Positions 4,177 to 6,911 of a stretch of DNA of 6,911 nucleotides are shown piece by piece; position 1 is the stretch's first letter, and each line of letters starts with the position of its first letter. The notes under the pieces are model-generated. The model searched no databases and was not told the origin of the DNA. It saw only the letters and a program-made list of their open reading frames with translations. Origin of the DNA: CAYHWW01 sp964360145. GTDB taxonomy: Bacteria; Bdellovibrionota; UBA1018; CAYHWW01. Where the stretch lies: contig CAYHWW010000172.1 of NCBI GenBank assembly GCA_964360145.1, forward strand, positions 1 through 6,911. Direction: 5' to 3'. The translations under genes and the position numbers were made by a program.

Positions 4177-6911
4177 GCCTGCGGTGGTACCGTTCGCACC
4201 TGGGGTGGTGCCAGTTCCGTTGCCTGGAACACGAACGGCAACTGGGTTTTGGCTAATGCACCGAACACTGCGGCAGAAGACGCTGTCATTGTGTCTGCCG
4301 CACGTGTTCCCAACTCCAGCACTAGCCGCACCGTAGGGTGCGTTGACGTGCAGTCTGGCAGCTTGAACACGACTAACCTCGTTACCCTGACTGTGATGGG
4401 CGACTATTTTCGAAATCTTACGGTGGGCGGACTTAACGTACCTGCCGCACGTACTTGGACCGTGCTCATGGCAGGCACGGCCAACCAGACCCTCGAAAAC
4501 GTCGATCCGGTGAACTACATCAACATTACGAATAACAATACGGTGACGTTTAGCAATGCTTTTACATTGCGCAACACACTTACCATGGCCGGAACCAGCA
4601 CCATTCTGCGCATCGACGCTGATCTTAATATGCAAAATGCTGCGGCGTTCACCATCCCTGCCAACAACACGGTGGAAGTGGGCAACGGTGTTACGTGGAC
4701 CGTGGCAAGCTCCATTACCGTGGATGGCACCTTGCACATCAAAGCAGGCGGTAAACTGAAACTTGTAGCGGGCGCGACGATTACAGTCTCGGGCGCTGGG
4801 CTTCTAAAACTTGAGGGTGCATCCGGTAACATTGCTACACTTGAAGGTAATGGCGGCGCCATTGGTGTGAGTGTTGCGGGCTCTGTGTTCGGCAACTACT
4901 TTCGCATGGATCGCCTGAATGCCTCGGGCCTCAACGTCACGGGTACGATTCAAACGCTCTCTAACGGAGAGTTCCACTATCTTGCCAACACAGGATCAGC
5001 GGTGACCCTCGGTGCAGCCGCTACGGTGCCCGCGACATGGGATAGCCTCGGCTTTTTCGATGATTCCGCTTTTGGTAATTGCACCAATATTAATGCCGCC
5101 GCATTCAACGTCTCTAACATTCAAGTGAATAACTGGAGCGGCATGGGGGCAGCAAACGAGAACGACCCCAGTGGTCGCGTCAACTGGGGCACCGGCGCTG
5201 GCACCAAACTCTCGGTTTCAAACAACACGGTGGCTGGTTCACCTCCTGCCACCATTAATCAGGCCACGGGTCCCAGTCTTTTTGCCACCTTCGCCTTTGC
5301 CCTCACACAAGCTGATGTGGCTACTGATATTACAGCACTTACCTTTACACTTGATGGAACAGGTACCGCTGGCGATGTACAGTACATTCAGGTCTTTAGC
5401 GATACGAGCGCGAACTGCGCCTACAATGCTGGCGTCGATACGCAAGTCGGCAGCAATCTCACTTTCAGCGGATCACCCGCTACAGCGTCGCTCTCTATCG
5501 GTGCGGGGCTTGTGTCTACTTCTTCCACAACACCGTCCTGCGTGCATGTACTTTTACGCACGAGCGCTACTGCGATAAATGCAAATACCATAGGCATCAA
5601 AATCACATCCACCGGCGATATCACCAATAGCACGAGCTACGCGCTTTCTGACACCGCGGGCCCGCCAGTAAGTGTCGGCACATCCACTATTGTTGGTGAC
5701 CCCATCAGCGTCTGGGATGGATCCAGCAGCACGCTATGGAACCTCGCTGCCAACTGGTCGCCCGCCACGATTCCTACCAACGCCCGAGATTGCCGCATTG
5801 GCAGCGGCGTCAATATCCTTCAGCCTGCCCTCGCCGATCCTAATGGGATTTGCCAAAACGCGACTATCCAAACGGGGGGGACCATTGACCTAGTGAATAA
5901 GCCCACCTGGGAGCTTGCAGCCCGCGGATCCCTTGCCGTGCAGTCTGGTTTTACTTTTCAGAATGCGGGTACGGGAGTTTTAGCAATGAGGGGCGTGGCA
6001 AACCAGTCCATGAGTATCGGTACCACCTTTCCCGGTAACCTTCTCATCGCTAACACTGGCGTTTCTCCTAGCAACGTAGTCTCAGTAAATGCTGACTCAA
6101 CAGTAAGCGGTACACTCTCTGTAAACTCTGGGGTGCTACAAGTCGCGGCCGGCGCCACACTCACCATCGGTGGCAACATCACCGTGGCCAGTGGGGCGAC
6201 ATTAGACATACAACCAGGTGGCACGTTAAAGCTGGGCAATGGTGCCACACTCACTGTCAATAACGGCGGCACCCTACTCCTCATTGGCACCGCATCACAA
6301 ACCGCCGCCATTGCGGCTGACGTCAATACCTCAGCATACACCGTGGTAATCAACGGCACCGTCAGTGCCCGCTATTACAGCTTCGCTAACCTCAATACCA
6401 ATGGCGTCACTGTCAACGCTGCTGCCACGATCAACGCCACGAATTATTTTCAAGACGGTGCTTTCACTTACCCAGGCGCCAGCTCATCTACGATGTTACG
6501 CCTCTTCCAAGCTATTCCAGGAAATGCTCTCACAAATATGAGTTTTGATGCCGCAGGCTCTAGTGCCACCGGTGTCATCAACATCTACACCGATGCCAGT
6601 ATCGGTGCGGGCACACTGAGTATTTCAAGCTACTCGGGCAGTTGGGCTGGCCCTGCTTACGATAACGATAACACCTATCTCGTCAGCTGGAGTGGCGCGA
6701 CGAACACCATTGACCTCACGCAAGAAGCCACAAGCCCCGCCAACGTGAACCAGGGCAGCACCTACAATATGGGACGTTTTGGTTTCACTCAATCTCAACC
6801 AGGTGCTTCTTACTCTGACACCGACATCACCTCGATCAAATTCACGCTCACCGGTACAGGCAGCAGCTCAGATGTGACTCAAGTGCGGGCCTACTATGAC
6901 TCAGCCTGTAG
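4096..6911 (+). CDS. Large secreted beta-solenoid repeat protein, 3' end outside window
   Basis: The frame is open without a stop from 4090 to the right edge, giving at least 938 residues. Two adjacent GTG codons (4096, 4099) are the only starts that keep the signal peptide; I number from 4096, though 4099 is as likely or better. Residues 1-27 form a Sec signal peptide: RKK, a hydrophobic core at about 7-20, and an AWA cleavage site before Ala28. The rest is rich in Thr, Asn, Ser, Gly, Ala and Val and almost free of Lys. It consists of two diverged copies of a unit of about 500 residues: copy 1 from about 34 to 537, copy 2 from about 538 to beyond the window. Each opens with W-x-G-x-S-S-x-x-W-N-x-x-x-N-W (36-50 and 540-554), then short beta-strand repeats of right-handed solenoid type (about 190-242 and 669-731), then a matching C-terminal module with DITALTFTLDGTG (411-423) against DITSIKFTLTGTG (910-922). 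No catalytic motif is visible. The likely role is a surface or matrix protein, adhesin or passenger. The C-terminal anchor or secretion signal lies outside the window. Confidence 0.85.
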   Translation, partial: MVRKKGTVSLLTCVAALSVFSAPDAWAACGGTVRTWGGASSVAWNTNGNWVLANAPNTAAEDAVIVSAARVPNSSTSRTVGCVDVQSGSLNTTNLVTLTVMGDYFRNLTVGGLNVPAARTWTVLMAGTANQTLENVDPVNYINITNNNTVTFSNAFTLRNTLTMAGTSTILRIDADLNMQNAAAFTIPANNTVEVGNGVTWTVASSITVDGTLHIKAGGKLKLVAGATITVSGAGLLKLEGASGNIATLEGNGGAIGVSVAGSVFGNYFRMDRLNASGLNVTGTIQTLSNGEFHYLANTGSAVTLGAAATVPATWDSLGFFDDSAFGNCTNINAAAFNVSNIQVNNWSGMGAANENDPSGRVNWGTGAGTKLSVSNNTVAGSPPATINQATGPSLFATFAFALTQADVATDITALTFTLDGTGTAGDVQYIQVFSDTSANCAYNAGVDTQVGSNLTFSGSPATASLSIGAGLVSTSSTTPSCVHVLLRTSATAINANTIGIKITSTGDITNSTSYALSDTAGPPVSVGTSTIVGDPISVWDGSSSTLWNLAANWSPATIPTNARDCRIGSGVNILQPALADPNGICQNATIQTGGTIDLVNKPTWELAARGSLAVQSGFTFQNAGTGVLAMRGVANQSMSIGTTFPGNLLIANTGVSPSNVVSVNADSTVSGTLSVNSGVLQVAAGATLTIGGNITVASGATLDIQPGGTLKLGNGATLTVNNGGTLLLIGTASQTAAIAADVNTSAYTVVINGTVSARYYSFANLNTNGVTVNAAATINATNYFQDGAFTYPGASSSTMLRLFQAIPGNALTNMSFDAAGSSATGVINIYTDASIGAGTLSISSYSGSWAGPAYDNDNTYLVSWSGATNTIDLTQEATSPANVNQGSTYNMGRFGFTQSQPGASYSDTDITSIKFTLTGTGSSSDVTQVRAYYDSAC
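4195..5706 (+). repeat. Protein-level repeat unit 1 of the secreted protein
   Basis: This codes residues about 34-537 of the secreted protein. It pairs with the following unit through the Trp module (36-50), Cys82, the solenoid strands, a GNYFRMDRLNASGLNV block (266-281), a W/NW block ending RVNW (361-364), the FTLDGTG block (417-423) and Cys441. The solenoid part at bases about 4663-4821 carries strands such as TVEVGNG, GTLHIKAGG and GATITVSG. The similarity is clear at protein level and weak at base level, so the duplication is old. Confidence 0.75.
5707..6911 (+). repeat. Protein-level repeat unit 2 of the secreted protein, incomplete
   Basis: This codes residues about 538-938. Matches to unit 1 keep a nearly constant offset: Trp540 to Trp36 (504), Cys586 to Cys82 (504), SARYYSFANLNTNGVTV to the GNYF block, LVSW to RVNW, Phe916 to Phe417 (499), Asp926 to Asp427 (499) and Cys938 to Cys441 (497). 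By comparison with unit 1, roughly 90 more residues of this copy lie beyond the edge. Confidence 0.75.
6100..6288 (+). repeat. Short beta-strand (solenoid rung) repeats in unit 2
   Basis: Residues about 669-731 form successive strands of 8-10 residues separated by Gly/Asn/Ser turns: GTLSVNSG, VLQVAAG, ATLTIGG, NITVASG, ATLDIQPGG, TLKLGNG, ATLTVNNGG, TLLLIG. This is the pattern of a right-handed parallel beta-helix. At base level, GCCACACTCAC is shared between about 6154 and 6244, a remnant of rung duplication. Confidence 0.7.

Noticed and set aside
4156..4737. 193-codon - strand ORF
   Set aside because: It is antisense to the signal-peptide-bearing secreted protein, whose + strand frame shows clear internal duplication; the - strand product has no motif.
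5958..6359. 133-codon - strand ORF
   Set aside because: It is antisense to the solenoid rungs of the secreted protein; its hydrophobic appearance comes from the complement of Thr/Gly/Asn-rich codons.

Overview
The window reads as part of a bacterial envelope or exopolysaccharide locus. It holds four protein genes: two glycosyltransferases in tandem on the + strand (the first cut by the left edge), a Wzc/GumC-type polysaccharide co-polymerase on the - strand, and a very large secreted beta-rich protein on the + strand that runs off the right edge. There are no RNA genes, insertion sequences or CRISPR arrays that I can support. The only gene-free stretch is the 156-base divergent intergenic region at 3940-4095.

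Organism: the heptosyltransferase-like GT9 enzyme, the two-membrane-segment co-polymerase and the Sec-exported solenoid protein suggest a Gram-negative (diderm) bacterium with a fairly GC-rich genome. Repeat proteins with a W-x-G...WN...NW module followed by beta-strand repeats are frequent in Verrucomicrobiota, Planctomycetota and some proteobacterial lineages, but the sequence alone does not settle the phylum.

Layout: 1-578, C-terminal half of a GT4-type glycosyltransferase. 575-1687, a GT9 (ADP-heptose:LPS heptosyltransferase-like) enzyme, joined to the first gene by an ATGA stop/start overlap with a strong Shine-Dalgarno, so they are one transcription unit. 1645-3939 on the - strand, the co-polymerase, which converges on the GT9 gene and overlaps its last 14 codons. 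3940-4095, the divergent regulatory region. 4096 to the right edge, a secreted protein of at least 938 residues made of two diverged copies of a unit of about 500 residues.

How they may work together (inference): the glycosyltransferases build a surface glycan, the co-polymerase governs its chain length or export, and the divergently transcribed solenoid protein is a surface or matrix protein that could sit in or on that glycan. Two points deserve attention. The co-polymerase has a kinase fold but lacks the C-terminal tyrosines and several residues expected of an active BY-kinase. The secreted protein is a large, internally duplicated ORF with an odd translation start, preceded by a short in-frame ORF.
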